A stretch of 64,000 nt of DNA. Source: Sisyra terminalis (lineage: Eukaryota > Arthropoda > Insecta > Neuroptera > Sisyridae). The stretch covers positions 31,225,482 to 31,289,481 of the forward strand of contig OY292274.1 in NCBI GenBank assembly GCA_958496175.1, given 5' to 3'. Position numbers and translations under genes: made by a program. The notes under the pieces are model-generated. The model was not told where the DNA came from and did not search any database. It worked only from the letters and a program-made list of their open reading frames with translations. Of this stretch, positions 24,881 to 35,747 are shown one piece after another (within the stretch, counting starts at the first letter, position 1; every line of letters starts with the position of its first letter).

Positions 24881-24940
24881 AATAGTTTGAAATGAAAATA
24901 GAAAAAAATAGTTTTATCGATGATAAAATCAGGACCAACA

Positions 24941-25110
24941 TTTTCCTTCGTAAGCGGCAAGAATCGATGAAGAGACGTCGACAGTTAGAAAGAATGATGC
25001 AGGAGGCGCGGTGCAAGCGGCGTCCCGGGGTCGACGACTCATCCCGACCTCACCCAACACGCCCCACAACCGCGCCACCCGTCACAATTTCACGGAAGAC
25101 GGCTTTGTAG
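24941..25110 (+). CDS. orphan Arg-rich exon-like ORF
   Basis: A good splice acceptor (AAATCAG) precedes 24,931, after which an open frame runs to a TAG at 25,108-25,110. It encodes a basic helix ('RKRQESMKRRRQLERMMQEA') then a Ser/Pro/Thr-rich tail ('SSRPHPTRPTTAPPVTISRK'). Base composition is strikingly GC-rich, with C/G third positions, against AT-rich flanks, which favours a real C-terminal coding exon. No start, partner exons or known family were identified. A second acceptor-like CAG at 25,231-25,233 opens 'TEQPREKPK' and a stop, so an alternative end is possible. It could also be a relic or an untranslated exon. Confidence 0.35.
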
Positions 25111-25602
25111 CTCCGCAACACAAACACACATATACACTTTTAACTCATATAATCTCAATCACGTCATTTCATGTGCAATTTACATTATTTTGATGTACAA
25201 CAAGTGCTTTAATATCTAATGCTCTTTATGTGCAGACCGAACAACCGAGAGAGAAGCCTAAATGAATAAGCCTTCGAACGCTCGGCTGCCCCAACATTAG
25301 AACATATGTTTCCGGAATTTGTTTTAAATCAACATCAAAAAGGCAACGAGGTCCGGGAAAAAAGAACGAAAACTGTGCCATCTTGAAATAACTCGCTAAA
25401 ACTTACATTTTGTCGTAATAAAAATAGTTACTCATGTAAATACATTTATTTTTAATGCTTATTACCAGCAAGTGAATATTCACTTTTTTTAAAAATCGAA
25501 GAAATTCAAAATTACATTAAAATACATAACTCGACTATATACTTATTTTCCAATGTTATATCGTACTCGTTGCAAAATAAAGGTATAATTCAAAGTTCAC
25601 CG

Positions 25603-25787
25603 TTTTGTGGAAAACGCCCGTATAATTTGTGTCCTACACATCTATTACCTATCGGTATTCTATAATTCAATCAACTTTTGTAAAAGTTAAGAATAGTCTA
25701 GACTTTCCCCTTTTTGCTCATAATATTAGATTGGAGAAAGAGAAATCCATTAATTTTACGCCTTTTTCGGGCGTTTTTACCACTATA
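25603..25787. repeat. short inverted-repeat pair around AAAACGCCCG
   Basis: GTGGAAAACGCCCG at 25,607-25,620 faces CGGGCGTTTTTACCAC at 25,769-25,784, spacing about 150 bp. Possibly a degraded MITE; the open frames across it on both strands have no known motif. Confidence 0.35.
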
Positions 25788-26469
25788 ACATCCATTCCTT
25801 TCGGTTACTCCGTGACATTGAAAAGAACATTGTCTCTGCCTTTTTCCCAAAATAGCTTGAGCTTTTTGACGAAAAATAAGGATATCTAATTTTCTTTCCG
25901 AAATAGTGTTCGTCATGGGCAATTTAGATAGCAATCGTTTGGTGCCAAGTTGAAACTATATGTTGCATGGATAAGAAACTCTCAACTAAACTTCTGGAAC
26001 TTTTGCTAATTCATCTAAGTCAAGTGATAATTAGAGTTATTTTAATGGAACACAACACCTCTTCTACTACTTAATTCTGGCCTTTGCTGGTCAATTAAGG
26101 TTTACGTTGATCAAATTTCGGGAAAAAGAGCTCAAAAGTACGATTTTGGTTATTGACAGTAACTCACAGTACACGATATCATTACAATAGTAAAATCTTT
26201 TAAATCGTTTCTTCTTGTTTGGCTATCATTAAAGTCACTTCACCAGTCTTTAACCATTGAAGTTTTTATATCAAATCCATTTATGTGTCTTGTCTCCATT
26301 CTTCTTAGAAAAAGTTTGATTTCATTATAATTGTCCATTTCATTACAACGCATGCGACTTTCAAAAACCAAGCTTTTTCTTGAAGTAGTCTTAAGTTAAA
26401 AATGTTTAAAATTGTTTCATAGTCGTTTTTTAAATATTTGTTGATTTAACGACAACATTTATTTATACC
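25788..26469. other. intergenic, AT-rich
   Basis: Nothing recognised. Confidence 0.35.
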
Positions 26470-26830
26470 AGGGGTCACCAAACTTTTTTAATCGTCGATC
26501 CCTTCATATTTTTTTAAATTCTTCATCGACCCCCATAAAAACAATTTTCAGTTAATTGAAAATTATCTGTGTTTGTAAATTTATTTAATGATTTTAAAAA
26601 TTTATTACAGACAATACTTAAATAATTTTTAAACTGATTTATTAATTTTTTATAAAAAAAATCTGATATTATTTAACTATATACCGACAAAACTATTCAA
26701 AAAACTTACATACGTAGTTAGGTGCTATTTGCACACTGAGAACTGTTTTTATATCGATCTACAATCGACCCAAAAAATTAAATTGATCACCAAGAAATGT
26801 TAAATCGACTCCAAAGGGTCTATATGAGAC
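26470..26830. mobile_element. hAT-like MITE relic
   Basis: CAGGGGTCACCAAACTTTTT at the left is a typical hAT terminal sequence, followed by 'ATCGACCCCC'-type subterminal motifs. Near 26,755-26,820 the complementary motifs (ATCGACCC, GATCACCAAG) suggest a degraded right half. No ORF. Confidence 0.5.
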
Positions 26831-29800
26831 AATGGGGATCAAAATATCCCCAAAGAAATATTTGGTCTATATGGTGGACTAAAGGGTCACTTTGATCAAA
26901 ACTATTGATCTTTGATCAAAACTATTGCGATTGTTTCCAAGATAATATCAATACTTTTTGATGATAGATCTTTTACATCGGAATCTTTAACACAAAAATT
27001 ACCTTAACAAAACTGACGAAACTAAAATTAAGTTTGACTATCGGAACAGTACACGCTACTCATAATTTTAGTCATCTGGTTTTAATTTTTACATTTATGA
27101 AAAGAAAGTTTCGTTCTTCAATTTTTCCCATCTTTGACAGAGGTTTTCTCATAACTAAGTAAATCAATCACCACAGAAACTGTAAAAAATGATAACTAGA
27201 TAAATTGATAAGTTTTTCATTTTAACGAACATAAATACAAACTCCTGTAAGGAGCATCACTCGGTGTATTTCCCCCCCCATGTTTCGATATTTTGTTTTG
27301 TAATTTTTTATAACTATAACTGCATTGTACCTACGTCGAAAACCCAAATCTTGAGTTATGCCTTTATTCTACGACGGTTCAGTAGTACCTACCTTTAATG
27401 ACCCCTAGTTTTTTTTTTAGTGGAAAATTTATAAGGAAAAAATAAATATTATAATCTAAACAAATATCAACCAAATGATGCAAAAATAGTACATAACAAC
27501 AATACATTATTTTATATTATAATTTAAAGTCGCTCTAACAGCAATTGGGTCTTGCACGACTTTATCCACACTATTATTTATCAATAATTTCACTCACAAT
27601 ATCTAGGAATCATTCAAGAATTCATCAAGAAACTAGGAATGTAACAAAATAAAACTTTTGACTACAGTAAAATAGCTATAATAAAAATAAACCCAAAAAT
27701 GTCAAAAACGTTAAATTTATATAAATTCTAACATTCACTTGCAAGAAAGTTTTTGGATCATCAGGAATGGTATTTGGCTTATATAAAAATTAAAAACTTT
27801 AGTAATGTATTTTATTGTATTGGTTCAAAAACTATTACTAGCTAGTGAAGTTCGTGATAGTTAGACACAGGGTAAAAAAGTTAGAGGAGAGTAAATGAGT
27901 GTAATTTTGCTTTATTTTTCAATTCAACAAATGGTAAAATTTTGGATATTGACCTTTTGAAAAACCAAAAGACTACGGGCGAATTTCAAGGACTTGTTTA
28001 TTAAATTAGTGCTTTAAATTTTATTATAATAATGGTTCTTGTTCTATTTTCGATGTTTCGTTTTAAGTTGAAAAACAGCATTAAATAAATGGTTCCAAAT
28101 AATGTTCACTTATTGAATTTTTAATTCAATTTCTATAAGGAAAATTAGTGTTCTTACAAAATATCTACAAATTATCAGAGCCAAGTTATTGAAATCAAAA
28201 GTATGTATCTACAGATAACAAAGTTGAATTGTAAATATAGGAAATTATGTTTTATCTCAATTCTTCGAGTTCAATTTTAGAGCTTTAATGGTGCTATTGA
28301 CTAACAAAAGTCGTAGAAAGATGTAAATAAATTTCTGTCTACAGAACGAATTAGGTCAACTACACGTATTGCCTACAAAATCTTCCTCTTATTCTCTGAG
28401 CCGTAAACATGAAATGAGAATTTCTGTCGTATTAATGGGGTTAGTCACCTCTATTTAAACGAACGTTTGACAGTCTCCAGCTTTTTCGACGAAACTTACT
28501 CGGTTACCAGTGGAATGAAAAAAATGTTTTCCTGAAACTTGTTTCTAGACAATATCATCTATGTTTGACTTTTTCAGAATATTTATTTCGCCCCATTATT
28601 TATCTGAAAATTTCATAAATATATTATGATTTATTATAAGTAGCAATAAATTTTCAAATTTCAAACTTAAAAACAATATTCAGAATATAAAACGGTTGTC
28701 CTTGTTGAAACAATAATAAAATAGTCATAAAATTATGTTTTCTTTAGATGGAAGCAATTTTGTTGTCGACAAAAAAGTAAACTGGCTACTGAAAAAAACC
28801 TAAACACAAGAAATACTCTAAGATATTATAAATTTTTCTTAATAAAGAACGAAATTATTCAATTTGTGTTTAGATAAGGTAAAAGTTGTGGTATTTAATA
28901 ATTAATTGCAAAGCTTATTAAAATCTTATAATAATAAAATAATAAAATAATAATAATAAAATAAATGTACATATATTATTTTCAAACAATAACAAGTTAT
29001 GGATTTTTCTTTTAGGTAAATTAATTTTATTTAACACTAGCTAGTATCGCCAACTTCATCTGCATAAAGTACCAATATGATAAAATTATTTTTTGTTTAT
29101 AATTGTCGGATGTCATGAAATAAGAAAATCGTTGCAATAAGTATTTCTTTTTAAAAAATTTCCAATATCTCAAAAACCCATTTTTCCTATCTTTAGAAGT
29201 ATGTATCAATCTTATTACTTATTAGCTATATTAAAAATCATTTTCATTCAGTTACAATTACCAGAATTTATTTTTCCCCCTTTAGTAATAAGTAGAGGTT
29301 GTTACATTCTTCTGCAAGATTTGTACATGCTTTGTTTTTTGATTTAATATTATGCAAAACCAATTTTTAACAGGAAATTTTAAATCAATGCTTTTATAAA
29401 ATGATTTTTATTTCTTTATAAACGAAAAAAGTGATTTAAAAAAATGTAAAATGTTAGCTCAAAAATAAATACTATAGTTAATAGGCTAATTAATGCACAT
29501 TTTTCATTCATTGAGCATAAATTTAAAATGTAAGTCAAAAATAAAATAAAAATTATTCCAATTTAATTTGAAAGTTATTGTATTTTTATTAATTTCCATA
29601 ATACACCATAAAAAAGTAATAATATTCGCTGTACAAACATGAATATATAGAGAGCTTAATTTACATACGTTGAAAACATCTACATATTCCTACGATTATT
29701 TGAAAAGCAAAGTAGAACTTTAAATTTTCTTCGACTTAAAAATGAGATTCTATGTTGGACACGATTTTTTATGGGATAATCCAAACTATTTTGTAACAAA

Positions 29801-30838
29801 AAGGGACAAAGTCTGGCTCTCTCTTTGTGCCATTCCGGCACGCGATTAGTTGAGTGACTTCTTTCTCTCTCCCACCATCTTAGACGTAAAAATAAGGAAA
29901 TTATGAAAATTATTTTTTGTTGGAAAAGGTAGGTATACATATTTTGATGCTGGTCCTACATAAAACCGTCCTTTAATGGTGGAAAAATAGGGGTTGAAAT
30001 AGGGCTTATAAACTTAATTTAGAATCAAATCAATTATTTAAACTGTAAAATTAAGTCGGTATAGATAATTTTTGAACAAAAATTTTAAGTCTTTTATAAC
30101 TTTATAAAAGTAACATGTTTTTTTTCTCAATATTTTTGCGCTTCCGGAAAACTGTGGAAAATTGTTTGTACGGGTACCTGCACACCGTCGTTACGAACGC
30201 TCCGTAAGGAGTCTCAACTAATTCAGAGAAATAGGGTTTCTATTTTATAATAGATATAATATTTATACAATATTTTATAATTTTCAGAAAATAATTTTCC
30301 TGGACCTTTCCAAGTTTCCCAGAAAACAGAAGACAAGTTCACTTGAATCGTTTGTTGATATTTCATAGTGTTCCTTTAGTCGAGAAAAATAACAAAACGC
30401 GAAGTGAAGGTAAAATGCTCTATTAGTGTAAATGTAAATCTATTTAAAAAAAAAAAAATCGAGTTTTTAGGAAAACTCAAAAATGTTTTGATTTAAATAC
30501 TTAGATATACACTAGTTTAACATACACAGGCTTAACCGATCTGGCCAATCAATAAAGTACAAAAAATTATAAAAGAAAAATCATACAGAATTATATTAGT
30601 TGGAAAATTCGGATATCATATTTGAATTTTTCCTCAATCGATATCGGGTGATATATTAAAATTTCGAGCTAATTTCAAGCAACTCAATAGTAAAAACAAG
30701 ATACCAAATACTTTCCAATTACCGGAAAATTCAGAAAATGTTTTATTCATAAAATCACAATTCACGTTCTTTTGACGTAACAAATATTCTCATTTAAAAC
30801 TTTATTACAAAGAGCTTAATTAAATGTCTAGCGAACAT
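26831..30838. other. long AT-rich stretch without recognised gene
   Basis: A 16-bp direct duplication (TTGATCAAAACTATTG) lies at about 26,890-26,930. Otherwise no coding exon, RNA gene or clear transposon found. Confidence 0.4.
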
Positions 30839-31099
30839 AATTGACGACACGAGTGGATGAAGGTGTTATGTTACATTTTTCAAAACACTGTGTTTTTTTT
30901 TATGAATGAAAGTTTTATGAACCTATTTACCATTTAGTGTAATCAAAAAGCCAATATTTTATATACTAGTGCCAACTAGTAGAGAATAAAAATATAGGAT
31001 TTTTGATCACATTATGTGGTAAATAATAACGTCATTTATGAAAAAAACAGTGTTTTGAAAAATGTAACATAACATCTTCATCCACTCGTGTCGTCAATT
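30839..31099. mobile_element. MITE with ~68-bp near-perfect terminal inverted repeats
   Basis: Left end TTGACGACACGAGTGGATGA; the right end is its reverse complement, and the match continues through TGTTATGTTACATTTTTCAA and AACACTG with only a few changes. Length ~261 bp, no coding capacity. The high arm identity suggests it is fairly young. Confidence 0.78.
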
Positions 31100-31711
31100 G
31101 AATTTATTGAAAGTTTGGTAAAACATTAATATAATAATAGGCAAACATATATATCTGAGTCGCCAAAGCCAGAGAATAATAAAGTTAGTGAACACATAAG
31201 CGTGTGTGAAAAACCATTCATAATAATCTGTCTCAAATTCACATGAATTGATTGTTGTTATTGGTTTCAACCGTTTCAACTGTCATTTTGATTTCATTCA
31301 ATTACCAATTTTTGCGTTTTTTTCAGTTGAGTCAGGATTGGACTGCGAATATTTCACGGGAAGTAACTAGCATATTGTAATTCAAACACGTATGTAATAT
31401 ACATAAAAATTAAGTATGACCAGTATGTACTAGCTAGTAAAATACTTAGCCGCTAGAAATTGAAATATGATAACTGTTTAATAAAAATACGAAAAATCGA
31501 CGAAAAATGGAACTTAAAAGCGGAAAAAAATCTTGATAATCAATCTGCCAAACCAATGAAACTAATTAGTTTTTAGTCGGCGTCAAACAAAAATTCACCA
31601 ATTATTTAATCAAATATTAAAAAAAAAGATGTATAAACCTCGTATTAGGTTTCGCATAACAATAGCATGGTATTGTAAGCCGACTTTCAATTTTCTTCTT
31701 TTTATGATTTA
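31100..31711. other. intergenic, AT-rich
   Basis: Nothing recognised. Confidence 0.35.
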
Positions 31712-31723
31712 AATACATAGTTC
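31712..31723. repeat. target-site duplication, left copy
   Basis: AATACATAGTTC, identical to 37,134-37,145, directly next to the element's poly(A) tail. Confidence 0.9.
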
Positions 31724-31939
31724 TTTTTTTTTTTTTTTATTTTATTTAAAGTCACTGTTTAACATCTTGGTCATTAATGACTAAAATAATGTACATGTTA
31801 CGATTGGTAATACATGTTTAGTTCTAATAAATAATAGTTAACAATTCTAATAAATGATAATAACTAACAAATTCTATTAAATGATAATAATATAATAAAT
31901 TCTAATAGTAAACTAGGCTTATAAATATGTTTTTGTACA

Positions 31940-34900
31940 TTATATTGTATCAAATAATTTAGTTTTTTTTAGGAATTCTATAGTCTTTTTAATCCCTTCT
32001 TCTGTATTGAGGCACTCTTTCATCGTTGTCGGCATGCCAGTCGCGCTCCTCTGACATTTGTATGCCCCACACTCTATCAGGACATGTTTAACGGTCAGAT
32101 CTTGATCGCAATGACTGCATTTTGGCTTTTGTTCCTTATTGATGTAGTGGATATGTGTCAGGTTAGTGTGCCCAATACTCAACCTAGTTATGGTAGTCTG
32201 CTCCTTCCTGGTTGCTACCGATGGACATTTCTCTTGGGTGGCTGAGTCCCTCACCGTAGCTAATTTTTGCGGTGTATTTCTCCACATACTGTCCCAGGTT
32301 TTTTGGACTTTACTCCTGACTAACCTCTTCCAGTCTTCTAATTCCAGCTCGTGATCATCGATCAGTTCTTCGGTGGTTGCCCTTTTTGCCGCTTCGTCAG
32401 CTTGCTCGTTGCCATCTATGCCTTGATGTCCGGGGATCCAAATCAACTTTATTTGGTAATTGTTTTTGAGCATGTGGTCTATTTTTTTTTGTATGTTAAT
32501 TATTATTTTATTTTTATTATGCCGATTTTTTAAAGCGTTAAGGGTTGATAGTGAGTCCGAATAAATGACTGACGGTTTCTTCTGTGGCTTTTTTACGATT
32601 GTTTCTAAGCATTTCATTATTGCTACGGCTTCGCAGTTGAAGATTGAGGTTCCGTCTTTCAGCCTGTGGGAAATTTCTTGGTTGTTTGTTATGATGGCAC
32701 ATCCCGATTTTCCGTTTAGTACCGATCCATCAGTGAAGAATTCCTGGTATCCTTGGTGTCTGTTCCTGATTTCCATAAATAGTTTAACAAAAAGTACAGG
32801 AGGTGTAGTTCCGATTGGATATTCGGCTAAGGAAGTATCTATCGGTGGGATCCAGGATTCCCACAGTGGTCGATGATTGTCGAGTTGTGAGTAACCCTTT
32901 GGTACCTCTAACCCTATTTCCCTTTCGTATTTTATTATTCGAGTCTTCAATGGTTGGTGGTGTTGGGGCTCACTTTCATTATTAATATTAGTCGCTTGGT
33001 CTTTACTGCAGCTTTCCCTAGCTGGGTTGTTGGGATCATGCTTAGTTCTAGCTGCATATTTTAGGATTATTTCCTTCCTTCTAAAGACCAGCGGTTGCTC
33101 GTTTGCTTCAGCCAATATGCTTGTGATTGGGCTGGTTCTAAAAGCTCCAGTACATATCCTCATTGCTGTATTGTGGATCGCTTCTAGGGTCTTCAGTCGG
33201 CTTTTAGAGGATGCATCATATAGTATTGCACCATATTCGATTTTTTGTTGAATTAGTGCCTTGTATGTCATTTTCAAGGTATCAAAATTCACGCCCCCCC
33301 ATCCTATTGATGTTAATGTTTTTAGAATGTTTAGCCTTTTATAGCAATCGGTTCTAAGTGCCATAATATGATTTTTCCAGGTCATTCCTTGGTCCAAGGT
33401 CACTCCTAATATTTTAATTGTTGACACCATTTTAATTTGTTTTCCCTCTAACATTAGTTTTATGTTATTTTTGGGTCGCCTGGGTGAGAAGATGATACCT
33501 TCAGTTTTGTCCTTAGATATTTTGAATCCAGATTTCAGCGTCCATGAGGATATTTTGTCCAAGTCGTTCTGTATTAGTGCTGTCGTTGTTTGCACATCTG
33601 CGCCTTTTCTTAATATGGTCAGGTCGTCGGCAAATAGGAATGCTTTGCTGGGCTTCTCCACACAACTGATTACCTCGTTGATAGCTATTAAGAAAAGTGT
33701 GACGCTCAATACCGATCCTTGAGGTAGTCCATTTTCTTGAGTCGTAAGTGGAGATAGTGAATTTCCTACTTTGACTTGGATTTTCCTTTCTTTGAGGAAG
33801 TTTTGAATGAAGGCCAATGTGTTGCCCTTAATATTTATATCATTTAGTGTTTTTAGGATTCTGCTTATCCATACCATCTCGTATGCCTTTTCGATGTCAA
33901 GGGCGACCATGATAGTATGGTATTTGTTTCTAAAAGCATTACTAATTTCGGTGTCTATACACACTAGCTGGTCTATTGTTGACCGGTTATTTCTAAATCC
34001 AAACTGATTTGGTGAAATATATTTTTGTGTTTCTAAGAACCACTGTAGCCTTTTGGATATGATTTTTTCCATTAATTTGCACAGAGTGCTTGTTAATGAT
34101 ATTGGCCGGTAATTCTTAGGTGAATTTGGGTCCTTCCCGGGTTTTGCTATTGGGATTGTTATGGCTATTCTCCATTCGTCTGGAAACACTTGAAATTCCC
34201 ATATGTGATTGAAGAGGTCGAGAATATATTTTACCCCACTGTTTGGTAATTGTTTTAGGATTGCATTAGGCAGCCCATCAGGTCCAGGCGCTGTGTTACC
34301 TGCCTTGTATAGGGCGAAGGTTAATTCGTCCAAGGTTATTTTTTTGTTTATTGGATTTGAGTTGTCAGTTATGTCGTTAGTATTTGCTTCTGCTTCGATT
34401 CTTTCTTTAGTTTGCCGGAAGCTAGGAATATAGTTTTCAGAACTGGAGTTGTATGAAAAGGAATCTGCCAAAATTTTTGCTGTTTGCTTTGGGTCGCTGG
34501 TGTAGTTTCCATCGCTGTCCATTAGATTTATTTCCTGGAAATTACATCTTGTACCTTTTAGTTGTTTAATTTTCCTCCACATCTCTGTTGTATTTGTGTG
34601 GCAATTAATTGTTGAGATGTAGTTTTCCCACGACTTTATTCTGCTTTCTTTAACGGTTCTCCTTGCCTTTGCTCGTCGTTTTTTATATTCAATTTTTAGT
34701 ACACCTTCCATTTCCAAGTTGGTATTCCTTCTAAATTTCCTAAAGGCGGCTTTAGCTTCTTTGATGGCTTTTTGGCACTCTGGGTTCCACCATGGTACCG
34801 ATTTTTTCCTATGGGTTTCTCTAGTTCTTGGGATTGTTTCTTTGGCTGCATTTAATATTGCCTCTGTGAAGGATTTAACAATTTCGCTTATATGTGTATC

Positions 34901-35737
34901 TTGTGGTTGGGCTAAGTTTGTAAGGCGGCCAATATCATCTTTGTAGGTACTTTGGAGGTGGGACAGGTCTGTAAGTGTGGGAATTTCTTGGTCAATCTTC
35001 TGTTGGAATAGGCTCCAATTTGCTTGCTCAAATTTCCATTTCCTTGGAATCTTAAGCACATTATCATTGGAGCTCTTCATGTTCTCTATTCCAATGTAGA
35101 TAGGAAAATGGTCGCTGTCATTCAAATCCTTCGAGGTTGTCCATTCCATTTTGATGGCCAACGATTTATCAGCGAAGGATAGATCTATATTACTTCCTGT
35201 GCCTGTTGCGACATTAAAATGTGTTGGTTGTTCGTCATTTAGTAATATCATTTCGTCACTATTTTCTATCCAATTGGCTATAAGCGTGCCCCGCGGGTCA
35301 TCCTTTTTTGAGCCCCAATAGTGGTGGTGGGCGTTGAAATCGCCTAGAAGGATAACTGGCGATGGCAATTGTTCTAATAAGTTTTCAAGTGATTTTTGTT
35401 CTAGTGGTCGGCTGTTTGGTAGGTATATATTGCAGATTGTGGCTCTAAAAGGGTACTTGATTTTTACAGCAACTGCTTCAATATGGGTATTGATTGAAAT
35501 TTCTTCTGGAAACGCGCTGCGTTTGATATAGGTGGCCACTCCTCCACTGGCTCTTAGCGCTTGCTCCCGGTTTTTGTGGAAGGATAAATATCCATTTATG
35601 TTTCCACAATGATTCCCAAAGAAGTTCGTCTCTTGTAAGCAGATGCAAAGCGGGTTTTCCTCGTTTATTAATAGCTTTAGGTACTCATACTTGTTGTAGA
35701 ATCCATTCAAGTTCCATTGCATTATAAACCTACCCAT
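31940..35737 (-). CDS. I-clade retrotransposon ORF2: endonuclease-RT-RNase H polyprotein
   Basis: 1,265 residues, uninterrupted. Residues ~1-220 are an APE-type endonuclease ('QWNLNG' 7-12, Glu in 'LQETNF' at 36, 'GDFNAHH' 132-138, 'SDH' 208-210). Residues ~460-850 are the reverse transcriptase: 'APGPDGLPNAIL', 'NYRPISLTS' at 542, motif A 'LDIEKAYE' at 613, 'GLPQGSVLSVTLF' at 670, catalytic 'FADD' at 702-705. Residues ~996-1120 are RNase H with all four acidic positions present (Asp1003, Glu1036, Asp1061, Asp1114). A C-terminal CCHC finger uses C1207, C1210, H1218 and C1223. It cleaves the target and reverse-transcribes the element RNA at the nick (target-primed reverse transcription). The ATG lies 10 bp after the ORF1 stop. 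No catalytic position looks damaged. Open frames on the opposite strand across this gene are shadows. Confidence 0.95.
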   Translation of the reverse strand: MGRFIMQWNLNGFYNKYEYLKLLINEENPLCICLQETNFFGNHCGNINGYLSFHKNREQALRASGGVATYIKRSAFPEEISINTHIEAVAVKIKYPFRATICNIYLPNSRPLEQKSLENLLEQLPSPVILLGDFNAHHHYWGSKKDDPRGTLIANWIENSDEMILLNDEQPTHFNVATGTGSNIDLSFADKSLAIKMEWTTSKDLNDSDHFPIYIGIENMKSSNDNVLKIPRKWKFEQANWSLFQQKIDQEIPTLTDLSHLQSTYKDDIGRLTNLAQPQDTHISEIVKSFTEAILNAAKETIPRTRETHRKKSVPWWNPECQKAIKEAKAAFRKFRRNTNLEMEGVLKIEYKKRRAKARRTVKESRIKSWENYISTINCHTNTTEMWRKIKQLKGTRCNFQEINLMDSDGNYTSDPKQTAKILADSFSYNSSSENYIPSFRQTKERIEAEANTNDITDNSNPINKKITLDELTFALYKAGNTAPGPDGLPNAILKQLPNSGVKYILDLFNHIWEFQVFPDEWRIAITIPIAKPGKDPNSPKNYRPISLTSTLCKLMEKIISKRLQWFLETQKYISPNQFGFRNNRSTIDQLVCIDTEISNAFRNKYHTIMVALDIEKAYEMVWISRILKTLNDINIKGNTLAFIQNFLKERKIQVKVGNSLSPLTTQENGLPQGSVLSVTLFLIAINEVISCVEKPSKAFLFADDLTILRKGADVQTTTALIQNDLDKISSWTLKSGFKISKDKTEGIIFSPRRPKNNIKLMLEGKQIKMVSTIKILGVTLDQGMTWKNHIMALRTDCYKRLNILKTLTSIGWGGVNFDTLKMTYKALIQQKIEYGAILYDASSKSRLKTLEAIHNTAMRICTGAFRTSPITSILAEANEQPLVFRRKEIILKYAARTKHDPNNPARESCSKDQATNINNESEPQHHQPLKTRIIKYEREIGLEVPKGYSQLDNHRPLWESWIPPIDTSLAEYPIGTTPPVLFVKLFMEIRNRHQGYQEFFTDGSVLNGKSGCAIITNNQEISHRLKDGTSIFNCEAVAIMKCLETIVKKPQKKPSVIYSDSLSTLNALKNRHNKNKIIINIQKKIDHMLKNNYQIKLIWIPGHQGIDGNEQADEAAKRATTEELIDDHELELEDWKRLVRSKVQKTWDSMWRNTPQKLATVRDSATQEKCPSVATRKEQTTITRLSIGHTNLTHIHYINKEQKPKCSHCDQDLTVKHVLIECGAYKCQRSATGMPTTMKECLNTEEGIKKTIEFLKKTKLFDTI

Positions 35738-35747
35738 TATGTGTACT

